The notes: generated from the letters alone by a model not told the origin. Shown: positions 1-5,710, numbered from the stretch's first letter. The stretch: 11,843 nt of DNA from Campylobacterota bacterium (GCA_009930355.1 RZYK01000048.1:1-11843), one strand, 5' to 3'. Translations and numbers: made by a program.

Positions 1-1273
1 GAAAGGTCAAGAAGTGGGTACGTGTGGTAAAGATGCAAATCTGGCAAAGCTTCAAGATATTATGATTTATGGTCTTAAAGGGCTTAGTGCGTACAGAGGG
101 CATGCCAATGAATTTGGTGCCAATACGAAAAAGGTCGATGATGTCATTGCTGAAACGCTCTATTTTACACTCACCAATGTGAATTTTAATTTTGACGACC
201 ACATTAAACAACTGATGAAAATAGGCTCTGCGGGTATTGAGATGATGGACATTTTAAGTGAAGCGCACACGTCGCATTTAGGTATTCCAACACCTGTGCG
301 TATCTCTCAAAACAAAGCAGAAGGTAAAGCGATTTTGGTAAGCGGACACAATCTTGACATGCTTTTAGAGCTTCTCAAACAAACCGAGGGCAAAGGCATC
401 AATATCTATACGCACTCTGAGATGATTCCAGCGCACGGGTATCCAGAACTTCGTAAATTTTCTCACCTTAAAGGGAACATTGGTAAATCATGGTTTGATC
501 AAACCAAACTTTTTGAGGAGTGGGGTGGAACGATTATTGTCAATACCAACTGTATTGTGCCTCCAAAATCAACTTCAACGTATGTTGATAGACTTTATAC
601 TTACGATATTGTTGGTATTAAAGAGGGCAAAAAAATAGAGGGTAATGATTTTGCCGAAGTCATCGCTCAGACACTCGCACTTCCTGATGTAACAGGATTT
701 GACAGTGATGAGACACTCGTTACGGGTCACCATTACAAAACCATTTTAGGACTTGCTCCTCAAATCCTTGAAGCCGTAAAAGCGGGCAAAATCAGCCAGT
801 TTTTTGTTATTGCAGGATGTGATGCTCCTGGCAAGGGTGGTGAGTATTACCGACAGATGGCAGAGAGTTTACCCAATGACTGCGTGATTTTGACATCAAG
901 CTGTGGTAAATTTAGATTTAATGATATCGACTTTGGAGAGGTTGCAGACACGGGCATTCCTCGTTACTTAGATCTTGGTCAGTGTAATGATAGTAACGGT
1001 GCGGTGCATATTGCTATTGCTTTAGCAAACGCTCTGGGTGTTACCGTGCATGATTTACCTGTTTCTATCGTTCTTAGCTGGATGGAACAAAAAGCCGTTC
1101 TTATTCTTTTGGCACTCTTTAGCCTTGGCATCAAAAACATTTACTTAGGCCCAAAACCACCACAATTTGTAAATGACGACATCTTCGCTTTCTTGCAAGA
1201 GAATTTTAACTTACATTTGACCGATGATGCGGCAAGTGACACTGAGAAATTACTGCTTAAAAAACCTGCATAA
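1..1273 (+). CDS. hcp: Hydroxylamine reductase / hybrid-cluster protein (Hcp), 5'-truncated by window edge
   Basis: The reading frame is open from base 2, so the true start lies upstream; only about 20 residues seem to be missing from the N-terminus. GTCGK at the start of the visible part fits the last cysteine of the N-terminal Fe-S cluster motif. Every ligand of the hybrid 4Fe-2S-2O cluster is visible. Counting from the GTG at base 14 they are H112 (SGHNLD), E136 (HSEM), C180 (NTNC), C269 (AGCDAPGK, the persulfide cysteine), C297 (SSCGKF), C324 (GQCNDSNG), E358 and K360 (WMEQK). The spacings 24, 44, 28 and 2 match those I recall for the Desulfovibrio protein. Family members reduce hydroxylamine in vitro, and Hcp is also linked to nitric-oxide reduction and protein S-nitrosylation. 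The protein is cytoplasmic. A palindrome and an intrinsic terminator follow the stop directly, so this looks like the end of a transcription unit. The intact ligand set argues for an active enzyme. Confidence 0.97.
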   Translation, partial: KGQEVGTCGKDANLAKLQDIMIYGLKGLSAYRGHANEFGANTKKVDDVIAETLYFTLTNVNFNFDDHIKQLMKIGSAGIEMMDILSEAHTSHLGIPTPVRISQNKAEGKAILVSGHNLDMLLELLKQTEGKGINIYTHSEMIPAHGYPELRKFSHLKGNIGKSWFDQTKLFEEWGGTIIVNTNCIVPPKSTSTYVDRLYTYDIVGIKEGKKIEGNDFAEVIAQTLALPDVTGFDSDETLVTGHHYKTILGLAPQILEAVKAGKISQFFVIAGCDAPGKGGEYYRQMAESLPNDCVILTSSCGKFRFNDIDFGEVADTGIPRYLDLGQCNDSNGAVHIAIALANALGVTVHDLPVSIVLSWMEQKAVLILLALFSLGIKNIYLGPKPPQFVNDDIFAFLQENFNLHLTDDAASDTEKLLLKKPA

Positions 1274-1274
1274 A

Positions 1275-1290
1275 TCTTTACATGTAAAGA
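1275..1290. repeat. TTACATGTAA palindrome, 16-bp perfect copy
   Basis: TCTTTACATGTAAAGA, a perfect 16-bp palindrome starting 1 base after the hcp stop codon and ending 1 base before the terminator region. It belongs to a repeat family scattered through this window. As RNA it could form a 6-bp stem with a CAUG loop. Confidence 0.9.
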
Positions 1291-1291
1291 A

Positions 1292-1320
1292 AAAGAAGCC
1301 TTGAGAGAGGCTTCCTTTTT
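1292..1320 (+). terminator. Rho-independent terminator of hcp
   Basis: Stem GAAGCC (1295-1300), loop TTGAGAGA, stem GGCTTC (1309-1314), then CTTTTT. An A-run precedes the stem. The placement 20-45 bases after the hcp stop fits an intrinsic terminator. Confidence 0.85.
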
Positions 1321-1394
1321 GTCTTAACTTTAAGGTGAACGTTAAACGCATAGGTTAGATTTAGGATCAGCATAAAAAGAGCCTTTTTTGAGTG

Positions 1395-1400
1395 TATACT
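1395..1400 (+). promoter_or_regulatory. Candidate -10 box for blc
   Basis: TATACT lies 27 bases upstream of the blc start codon and behind the hcp terminator, so blc probably has its own promoter. No good -35 box is seen. A second weaker candidate, TACTAT, lies at 1403-1408. Confidence 0.35.
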
Positions 1401-1427
1401 TTTACTATCACTTAAAAGGGAGTCTCT

Positions 1428-1937
1428 ATGCTCAAAATGTTCATCACTTTCATCTGCTCCTTTCTTTTTCTAGGCTGTGCAAAACACCACGCACCGCTTC
1501 CAACGGTTGAAAAAGTGGATCTAAACCGATACCTTGGCACATGGTATGAGATAGCACGGTTTGATCACTCGTTTGAAAAAGGCTGCACAAATGTGTCGGC
1601 GACATACGCATTAAATGAAAATGGAAGCATCAACGTCCTCAATCAATGCACCAAAGAAGACGGAACCCACAAAGAAGCCAAAGGCATCGCCTATGCAGAA
1701 GATGCCACAAATTCAAAATTAAAAGTGAGCTTCTTTAGACCTTTTTACGGAAACTACTGGGTGCTGATGCTCGATGAAGACTATACCTACGCACTCATAG
1801 GCGAACCCAGCCGCGAATACCTATGGATACTCTCTCGCTCAAAAAGCATCGATGAAGCGACAAAACAGAAGATATTAACCAAAGCACAAGAGAGTAACTA
1901 CGATACGAGCAAGCTTATTTGGGTGAAACAGGAGTGA
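1428..1937 (+). CDS. blc: Lipocalin family outer-membrane lipoprotein (Blc-like)
   Basis: The 169-aa product begins with a short lipoprotein signal peptide: K3, a hydrophobic stretch at about 4-15, and the lipobox LFLGC with lipidation cysteine C17. The lipocalin signature follows at GTWYEIARFD (37-46), then eight-strand barrel-type sequence including KLKVSFF, YWVLMLDEDYTYALIGEP and YLWILSRS. This order and the length (about 175 aa in Escherichia coli Blc) are typical of bacterial lipocalins, which bind fatty acids or lysophospholipids at the outer membrane. C53 and C74 are two extra cysteines that might pair after export. The start is supported by a GGGAG ribosome-binding site 5 bases upstream. 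The gene is monocistronic, with a terminator upstream (hcp) and one downstream. No residue at position +2 argues for inner-membrane retention (A18), so outer-membrane sorting is likely. Confidence 0.93.
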   Translation: MLKMFITFICSFLFLGCAKHHAPLPTVEKVDLNRYLGTWYEIARFDHSFEKGCTNVSATYALNENGSINVLNQCTKEDGTHKEAKGIAYAEDATNSKLKVSFFRPFYGNYWVLMLDEDYTYALIGEPSREYLWILSRSKSIDEATKQKILTKAQESNYDTSKLIWVKQE

Positions 1938-1976
1938 GGATAGCGCAACGATTCTTGCTTCAAAAATCTGTGTAAT

Positions 1977-1992
1977 TCTTTACATGTAAAGA
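1977..1992. repeat. TTACATGTAA palindrome, 16-bp perfect copy
   Basis: TCTTTACATGTAAAGA, identical to the copy after hcp, again placed between a stop codon (blc, 39 bases upstream) and the terminator stem, which begins 1 base later. Confidence 0.9.
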
Positions 1993-1993
1993 G

Positions 1994-2030
1994 GAGAAAG
2001 CTTCGAGAGGGGCTTTCTCATTTTAGTTTT
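1994..2030 (+). terminator. Rho-independent terminator of blc
   Basis: Stem GAGAAAGC (1994-2001) pairs with GCTTTCTC (2012-2019) across a 10-base loop and is followed by the T-rich tail ATTTTAGTTTTT. It serves blc. It also lies just past the end of the opposing gene at 2041, but the T-tract is only on the + strand. Confidence 0.8.
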
Positions 2031-2040
2031 TCGGATGCGT

Positions 2041-2265
2041 TTAACGCCAACAACATCTATCTTTATCCCAAAGGATGTCATCACCTTTGATTTTATTGAA
2101 TTCTCTTAACACTTTTCTATCGATAGTAAGTGTCCCATGTGTCGTTTCAAAAACAAATTCTTTGCCAAATTTTTCTTTGATGATATCGGCAAGCCCCACT
2201 TGAGGCAAAGAGCCATTTTTCTTTATCTCATTTAACATAAAACCAGCAACATCTTTTACGCTCAT
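2041..2265 (-). CDS. Small DUF6953-like protein of unknown function
   Basis: Three ATG codons stand in tandem (2271, 2268, 2265). The ribosome-binding site AAAGGA lies only 1 base before the first but 7 before the third, so the third is chosen, giving 74 aa. The protein is soluble and mixed alpha/beta: an N-terminal helix (VKDVAGFMLNEIKK), a middle part IIKEKFGKEFVFETTHGTLTIDRKVLREF, and a C-terminal end ILWDKDRCCWR. The order 'VAxWML-E ... FGxEF ... NG-L-I-R-VLxEF ... W-R' matches my memory of the DUF6953 family, which has no known function. That match is from memory and untested. The gene is convergent with blc and stands alone in an AT-rich accessory-looking stretch. The long leader upstream (2266-2460) holds one repeat palindrome. 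Confidence 0.7.
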   Translation of the reverse strand: MSVKDVAGFMLNEIKKNGSLPQVGLADIIKEKFGKEFVFETTHGTLTIDRKVLREFNKIKGDDILWDKDRCCWR

Positions 2266-2361
2266 CATCATTTCCTTTGTTACATCTCGTGTAAGTCTGT
2301 TGCATCATACAAAAAATATCATTAAAGAAGAAAAAGGAGTGTGTTGAAACTACTTGCTAAG

Positions 2362-2377
2362 TCTTTACATGTAAAGA
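2362..2377. repeat. TTACATGTAA palindrome, 16-bp perfect copy
   Basis: TCTTTACATGTAAAGA between the degraded ORF (ending at 2461 on the minus strand) and the start of the small gene at 2265, about 97 bases upstream of that start. It is identical to the copies at 1275 and 1977. Confidence 0.9.
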
Positions 2378-2413
2378 TAGTTATTTTTAAAATTTTTCTT
2401 AATGAGTTGAATT

Positions 2414-2440
2414 GGCAACTAAAAAGTTTAGTTCCCTTTT
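2414..2440 (+). other. AT-rich hairpin followed by T-tract, role unclear
   Basis: AACTAAA (2417-2423) pairs with TTTAGTT (2427-2433) around a 3-base loop, extended by GG/CC with one mismatch, and is followed on the + strand by CCCTTTTGTTT. It has the form of a weak + strand terminator, but no + strand gene lies upstream, so its role is uncertain. Confidence 0.35.
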
Positions 2441-2460
2441 GTTTACTATATTTGATTTTT

Positions 2461-2762
2461 TTAAACTTCTTGACCTTTTTTAAGAAACTCTTCTAACAAT
2501 TGATTATATTGCTTTTCGTATTCTTCAAGTCCAGTTCTTTGTTAAAAGCAAAAAGAATTGAGTAAATACATTGTGAGACAGTTAACAGTAGGGTAATAAT
2601 CGTACTAAAATTGCGATTCATCATTCCTTTTACAGAAAACGATTGGTCTTTTTTATTTGCAATGCCCAAACTATGTCTCATTTCATATAATGTTTCATGA
2701 ATAATATCTGAAGATGTTCTGTAAATTGTAAGATGTGCTATTTGCAAAAATCTAGCAACCAT
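2461..2762 (-). pseudogene. Degraded small membrane-protein gene with a frameshift and no proper start
   Basis: From the ATG at 2762 the frame runs 89 codons to a stop at 2493 and includes one hydrophobic segment (NFSTIITLLLTVSQCIYSILFAF) after a more polar N-terminal half (TSSDIIHETLYEMRHSLG). Near 2540 the sense appears to change frame. The minus-strand frame one base back reads RTGLEEYEKQYNQLLEEF and then LKKGQEV to a stop at 2461-2463, a convincing charged coiled-coil-like C-terminus, while the original frame degrades to DLKNTKSNIINC. Upstream the frame stays open for 12 more codons (FFTYKQYGD before M) until TAG at 2801-2799, with no start codon and no ribosome-binding site before 2762. 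This suggests a gene remnant cut at its 5' end beside the S4 gene and frameshifted near its 3' end. It could instead be an intact 89-aa orphan. I do not recognise the family. Confidence 0.45.
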
Positions 2763-2806
2763 ATCGCCATATTGTTTATAAGTAAAAAAGGGTCGGGGCT
2801 AAACTT

Positions 2807-3019
2807 TTAATTTTTAAGAACAACCTCAATTCTATTATCCATCACTTCGATTACCTCTCCAGAAACTATTTTAGCTCTTTTTCTCGTTTCGACTTCGCCA
2901 TTTCGTTTCACCACTCCTTCTTCGATAAGCATCTTCGCATGTCCGCCACTCTCAGCCAATCCCATAATTTTCAGGAGTTTAAACAACTCTATAAATTCTT
3001 CTTCTAATTCAAATATCAT
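2807..3019 (-). CDS. S4-domain RNA-binding protein, YbcJ-like (copy 1)
   Basis: The ATG at 3019 is chosen because AAGGAG lies 5 bases upstream; the frame is open to 3076 but a promoter and a repeat palindrome lie in that stretch. The product is 70 aa and is almost entirely an S4-type fold. It shows FIELFKLLKIMGLAESGGHAKMLI (helices) and then EEGVVKRNGEVETRKRAKI and GEVIEV (the RNA-binding beta part). The block ESGG.AK.LI..G.V..NG..ETRKR.KI is the hallmark of the Escherichia coli YbcJ family, small RNA-binding proteins of poorly defined role. It differs from the second copy (5454-5666) at 12 of 70 positions. The next gene upstream, on the same strand, is the XRE regulator, with an 89-base gap that contains its own likely promoter. 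This copy sits in the accessory-looking part of the window. Confidence 0.9.
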   Translation of the reverse strand: MIFELEEEFIELFKLLKIMGLAESGGHAKMLIEEGVVKRNGEVETRKRAKIVSGEVIEVMDNRIEVVLKN

Positions 3020-3041
3020 ATCAACTCCTTTGTGCTGGGCA

Positions 3042-3071
3042 ATAATACTCCAATAAATCTTTACATGTAAA
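3042..3071 (-). promoter_or_regulatory. Candidate promoter of S4 gene copy 1
   Basis: On the minus strand TTTACA (3071-3066) and TATTAT (3047-3042) are separated by 18 bases. The -10 ends 22 bases before the chosen ATG. The -35 hexamer is supplied by the repeat palindrome at 3058-3073. Confidence 0.45.
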
Positions 3072-3073
3072 GA
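3058..3073. repeat. TTACATGTAA palindrome, 16-bp perfect copy
   Basis: TCTTTACATGTAAAGA between the XRE gene and S4 copy 1. It covers the likely -35 region of the S4 gene and lies 38 bases upstream of its start codon. Confidence 0.9.
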
Positions 3074-3108
3074 CAAAAGATAGCTTCATTTTTGTAAACA
3101 ATTAAACA

Positions 3109-3366
3109 TTATGGTGCGTGTTTAAAAAATTCGCAAATATCAACTTCCAAGACAGTTGCTATCTTGTAGAGATGTTCTATGTTGTAATGTTTATTTTCCA
3201 ACCCTGCTTCAATTTTTGCAATAGTGCTAACGGACTTATGTCCTATGGTAAGAGCCAAATCTAACTGCGTAATCTTTTTTTCTTTTCTAATTCGTTGTAT
3301 ATTTTTTACTATTAGACGATGGAATTCACTAATCTCTTTTGGAGAGAATTCATGATGTGTTTTCAT
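3109..3366 (-). CDS. XRE-family transcriptional regulator (small HTH repressor)
   Basis: The 85-aa product is a single lambda-repressor-like HTH domain with a short N-terminal extension. It shows NIQRIRKEKKITQLDLALTIG (helices 1-2), HKSVSTIAKIEAG (recognition helix and the conserved IE.G), then YNIEHLYKIATVLEVDICEFF. It has no sensor or protease domain, so it resembles the small self-regulating repressors of restriction, prophage or toxin-antitoxin modules. The start is the ATG at 3366; the G-rich sequence GGGAAAA upstream is a weak ribosome-binding site and forms part of an operator-like repeat. A matching site lies 53 bp further upstream, in the space shared with the divergent GGDEF gene. 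I infer that the protein represses itself and probably the GGDEF gene. No toxin gene is beside it. Confidence 0.9.
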   Translation of the reverse strand: MKTHHEFSPKEISEFHRLIVKNIQRIRKEKKITQLDLALTIGHKSVSTIAKIEAGLENKHYNIEHLYKIATVLEVDICEFFKHAP

Positions 3367-3370
3367 TGTT

Positions 3371-3384
3371 TTCCCTATAGTGAA
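3371..3384. promoter_or_regulatory. Operator-like site 1 of the XRE/GGDEF control region
   Basis: TTCCCTATAGTGAA, nearly palindromic: the half-sites TTCCCTA and TTCACTA match at 6 of 7 positions. It is repeated exactly at 3424-3437. It starts 4 bases upstream of the XRE start codon and covers its ribosome-binding site, which fits autorepression. Confidence 0.7.
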
Positions 3385-3423
3385 GTTTTGTCTAAGTCTA
3401 TAATGGTTAGAATGTTTTATAAA

Positions 3424-3437
3424 TTCCCTATAGTGAA
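3424..3437. promoter_or_regulatory. Operator-like site 2 of the XRE/GGDEF control region
   Basis: Exact second copy of TTCCCTATAGTGAA, in the same orientation and 53 bp (about five helical turns) from the first. It directly abuts the candidate -10 (TATATA at 3438-3443) of the GGDEF gene. Confidence 0.7.
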
Positions 3438-3443
3438 TATATA
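3438..3443 (+). promoter_or_regulatory. Candidate -10 box of the GGDEF gene
   Basis: TATATA, 21 bases before the ATG at 3465 and directly next to operator-like site 2. A second + strand -10-like hexamer, TATAAT, lies at 3399-3404, between the two sites. Confidence 0.4.
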
Positions 3444-3464
3444 AAAAATTGATGTGGTAAAGTA

Positions 3465-4067
3465 ATGATAGAGTTTTGCAATGAAAACATGGGTTTTTTG
3501 ATAATAGGTATTTTCATAATGGTTTGCTTTGTATTTTTAAAAATTATTTTTGAGCAAAAACGTGAAATTTATTGGCTTAACCAAATATCACAAAAAGATG
3601 AATTAACACAAGCCTATACAAGACGTTATTTTTTTGAGATTTTAGAATACCATTTAAAACTAAGCCATCGTTACAATAGCTTTTCTGCGATATTGATGTT
3701 GGATATTGATAATTTTAAAGATATAAATGACTCTTTTGGGCATATATTTGGTGATGAAGTTTTGATACAAGTTGCAAAAGAGTGTAGTGAGCATTTGCGT
3801 GAAAGTGATATATTGGCTCGTTATGGTGGAGATGAATTTATTTTATTGTGCCCTTTTATTGGTTATGATGACTTGATTATGGTTGTAAAACGAATACAAA
3901 AAGCCCTACAAAATTATCAGCATGTGTCTATTACAATTAGTGTTGGTGCTTATTTCTTTTCAAAAAACTGCAATACATCAGAGATTATTCAATATGCTGA
4001 TGAGGCACTTTATTGTGCTAAAAAAAATGGTAAAAATAGAATAGAATTTTTTAATTCTTCTGTCTAA
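3465..4067 (+). CDS. Membrane-anchored diguanylate cyclase (GGDEF)
   Basis: The 200-aa protein has one transmembrane segment at about residues 9-29, a short linker (EQKREIYWLNQIS), and a GGDEF domain from about 43 to 197. Catalytic features are intact: DELTQAYTRR (45-54), the metal-binding LDIDNFKDIND (79-89, with D80), FGHIFGDEVL (91-100), and RYGGDEF (119-125). The product-inhibition I-site RESD (112-115) lies exactly five residues before GGDEF. The enzyme should therefore make c-di-GMP from two GTP and be feedback-inhibited. No sensory domain is present beyond the membrane anchor. The ribosome-binding site is weak (GGTAAAG). The gene is divergent from the XRE gene, with operator-like repeats in between, so control by that repressor is likely. 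It is convergent with the Fe-S gene, with only 19 bases between them and a palindrome filling most of that gap. Confidence 0.95.
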   Translation: MIEFCNENMGFLIIGIFIMVCFVFLKIIFEQKREIYWLNQISQKDELTQAYTRRYFFEILEYHLKLSHRYNSFSAILMLDIDNFKDINDSFGHIFGDEVLIQVAKECSEHLRESDILARYGGDEFILLCPFIGYDDLIMVVKRIQKALQNYQHVSITISVGAYFFSKNCNTSEIIQYADEALYCAKKNGKNRIEFFNSSV

Positions 4068-4071
4068 TTTT

Positions 4072-4085
4072 CTTTACATGTAAAG
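4072..4085. repeat. TTACATGTAA palindrome, 14-bp copy between convergent genes
   Basis: CTTTACATGTAAAG fills nearly all of the 19-base gap between the GGDEF stop and the stop of the opposing Fe-S gene. It may act as a weak bidirectional end structure; no other terminator is seen here. Confidence 0.88.
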
Positions 4086-4086
4086 C

Positions 4087-5361
4087 TTAGTATTTTTCCA
4101 AAAGCTTTCCTAGGTAGCGTGATTTTATCTGGTCACTTGCTATGATTTGTTGTAGGGGAGGGAGTTTTAAGATGACACCGAGGATGGTTGCCATCGCACG
4201 GTGTGACCAGAGGGCTTGATTGTCGAAGATAAAGTTTTGGAGCTTCCCTCGCTCTATTGCCATCATGACGGCTCTGTGTGCGCCATTGATTGGGGTGAGT
4301 ATTCGTTTGCCGAGGTGTTTTAGACTGAGCGCTTTTGTCTTACAGACATTGACGCACACGCCACACCCTAAGCATCTATCGGGATTGAGGGTGGCTTTTT
4401 TTTGCTTTGGTTTATGAGGGTTGTTGGCGGAGGTGATACTCATGGCTTCAACCCCGCACACCTCGACGCATTTGCCACATCCTGTGCAGTGTTCCTCATC
4501 GATAACAGGTAAAAAGTTAGTCGTATGCACTGGATTTAGAAAGGCAAATTTTCGAGCAGCGATTAACGCTTCACAACAACAGCCACAGCAATTACAGATA
4601 AAGTTTACACCCTTTTGGACGTTTTCACCAAACTGCACAAGGTTGTGTTCTTGGGCTTGGTGCAAAAGCTCCATACCTTCTATTTTGTCAATGCGCCTTG
4701 CGTAGTTGTATTTGGTGAGAGACTCGGCACTCGCACCAAAAGTCATGCAAATCTCAAGCGGTGCATCACAGGCCTCACCTAAGTGCATTTTTTTATGCCG
4801 ACAGTAGCACGTTCCCACACCCATATACTGCGAACTCTCAATGATGTGAGATGCCCGTTCAAAATCGAGTACATGTAAAACATTTTCCTCACCTAAGGCT
4901 TGCTCATTGACAAAAGCTCTTCCCAGCTGGGTTTGTCCATTGGCAAATAGATCTTTAATAAAATCCTCTTCTACATTGAGGTATTGGTGAAAAAGCTCTG
5001 AGAGTGTTTTTTGGTCTATCTTGCCACCCACACGCATCAAGGAAAATTCAAAAAAACCTGCCATGGGAGGTGGGAGCACATAGATGGATTCGCCATGTTT
5101 ATCTATATCTAAAAGAATGGCTCTGTTTGAGAGTTCATCGAGGATTTTTTGCGCTTCTAAACGTGACATTTTCCACCGCTTTGCGGCTTCGTCTACCCCA
5201 AAAGGCACAATGGGCAAAAGCGCAACAAGCTCCGCTTCTTTGGGGGAAAAGAGCAGTTCGAGTATGTGGTAGAGTGTTTGAGACGGAGGCGCACCTTGTG
5301 GAAATCGGTTCAGCCTTTCGACTAGATCTTTGTAGCCTGATTTGAGTGTGTGATGCGACAT
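4087..5361 (-). CDS. Iron-sulfur protein with winged-helix-like N-terminus and two [4Fe-4S] ferredoxin motifs
   Basis: The 424-aa protein starts at the ATG at 5361, with AGGAG 6 bases upstream. Residues about 25-95 look like a winged-helix DNA-binding-type domain (FGVDEAAKRWKMSRLEAQKILDELSNRAIL). A middle cysteine-rich part has C185, C187, C198 and C205 (TCYCRHK..H.G.AC..PLEIC), then CNCCGCCC at 256-263. Two classical ferredoxin motifs follow: C292/C295/C298/C302 and C330/C333/C336/C340. The last 80 residues have no cysteines. No transmembrane segment or signal peptide is seen, so it is cytoplasmic. Proteins of this layout occur in anaerobes and are usually annotated only as 4Fe-4S dicluster proteins; a role in electron transfer or redox sensing is inferred. 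The same-strand upstream neighbour is the S4 gene, 92 bases away, with a candidate promoter between. No partner oxidoreductase gene is adjacent. Confidence 0.85.
   Translation of the reverse strand: MSHHTLKSGYKDLVERLNRFPQGAPPSQTLYHILELLFSPKEAELVALLPIVPFGVDEAAKRWKMSRLEAQKILDELSNRAILLDIDKHGESIYVLPPPMAGFFEFSLMRVGGKIDQKTLSELFHQYLNVEEDFIKDLFANGQTQLGRAFVNEQALGEENVLHVLDFERASHIIESSQYMGVGTCYCRHKKMHLGEACDAPLEICMTFGASAESLTKYNYARRIDKIEGMELLHQAQEHNLVQFGENVQKGVNFICNCCGCCCEALIAARKFAFLNPVHTTNFLPVIDEEHCTGCGKCVEVCGVEAMSITSANNPHKPKQKKATLNPDRCLGCGVCVNVCKTKALSLKHLGKRILTPINGAHRAVMMAIERGKLQNFIFDNQALWSHRAMATILGVILKLPPLQQIIASDQIKSRYLGKLLEKY
4870..4877. repeat. TACATGTA, short coding copy of the palindrome
   Basis: 8-bp core inside the Fe-S gene, read as TTA-CAT-GTA (VLHVLD). 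It lacks the outer T/A pair on one side. Confidence 0.55.
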
Positions 5362-5390
5362 AGAAAACTCCTAAAAAGCATTCATGAGTC

Positions 5391-5396
5391 ATTGTA
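5391..5396 (-). promoter_or_regulatory. Candidate -10 box of the Fe-S gene
   Basis: TACAAT on the minus strand, 29 bases before the ATG at 5361. Around it AGTCATT occurs twice (5387-5393 and 5403-5409), with a related TTCATT nearby, possibly regulator half-sites. No clear -35 box. Confidence 0.35.
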
Positions 5397-5453
5397 CTCT
5401 TAAGTCATTAAATGTTCATTGAAAAAACAAGAAGCAAAAGGGGCGTTAAACTT

Positions 5454-5666
5454 TTAACTCTTAAGAACAACTTCTATTCTATTATCCATCACTTCGACCA
5501 CTTCACCCGCAACAATCTTAGCTCTTTTTCTCGTCTCCATTTCACCGTTTCGCTTCACCGCACCTTCTTCGATGAGCATCTTAGCGTGTCCGCCACTTTC
5601 AGCCACTCCAGTGGTTTTGAGTAGTTTAAAGAGTTCTATGTAGTCATCTTCTAGTTCAAATTTCAT
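5454..5666 (-). CDS. S4-domain RNA-binding protein, YbcJ-like (copy 2)
   Basis: The product is 70 aa from the ATG at 5666, which has AGGA 7 bases upstream. The in-frame ATG at 5696 overlaps the likely -10 box and is rejected. The sequence YIELFKLLKTTGVAESGGHAKMLI, EEGAVKRNGEMETRKRAKI, GEVVEVMDNRIEVVLK is a YbcJ-type S4 domain. It is identical to copy 1 at 58 of 70 positions, and most changes are conservative (E/D, F/Y, I/V). Similarity continues a few bases past the stop codon (TAAAAGTTTA). It is divergent from the DEAD-box helicase, another RNA-binding function, and lies ahead of the Fe-S gene. I infer this is the ancestral chromosomal copy and the one at 2807 the newer, since that copy sits among orphan genes. 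Confidence 0.9.
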   Translation of the reverse strand: MKFELEDDYIELFKLLKTTGVAESGGHAKMLIEEGAVKRNGEMETRKRAKIVAGEVVEVMDNRIEVVLKS

Positions 5667-5677
5667 TTTTATTCCTA

Positions 5678-5696
5678 ATGATTGATGCGCAATCAT
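5678..5696. promoter_or_regulatory. Inverted repeat at the S4 copy 2 promoter
   Basis: ATGATTG, 5 bases, CAATCAT: seven-base arms with a perfect match. It overlaps the candidate -10 (TATGAT at 5697-5692, minus strand) and the likely transcription start of S4 copy 2. It could bind a repressor. S4 copy 1 has no equivalent, so the two copies may be controlled differently. Confidence 0.4.
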
Positions 5697-5710
5697 ATCT
5701 GAAATTTTCT

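Noticed and set aside
2344..2499. A + strand frame from TTG at 2344, with AAGGAG upstream, encoding about 50 hydrophobic residues
   Set aside because: The residues are a low-complexity F/L/K mix from AT-rich DNA, it runs through the repeat palindrome and overlaps the opposite ORF remnant; no independent support.
3109..3366. The XRE gene as an antitoxin of a toxin-antitoxin pair
   Set aside because: No RelE/HigB-like or other toxin frame lies beside it; the neighbours are an S4 protein and a GGDEF enzyme.
3371..3437. The reverse complement of the operator repeat contains CACTATAGGG, like part of a phage T7 promoter
   Set aside because: The upstream recognition part of a T7 promoter is missing at both copies and no phage gene is present; the repeat fits an XRE operator better.
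5004..5345. Long + strand frame opposite the Fe-S gene, and similar frames at 7414-8292 and 9151-9528
   Set aside because: They are antisense shadows of well-supported genes, with no ribosome-binding site and no recognisable domains.
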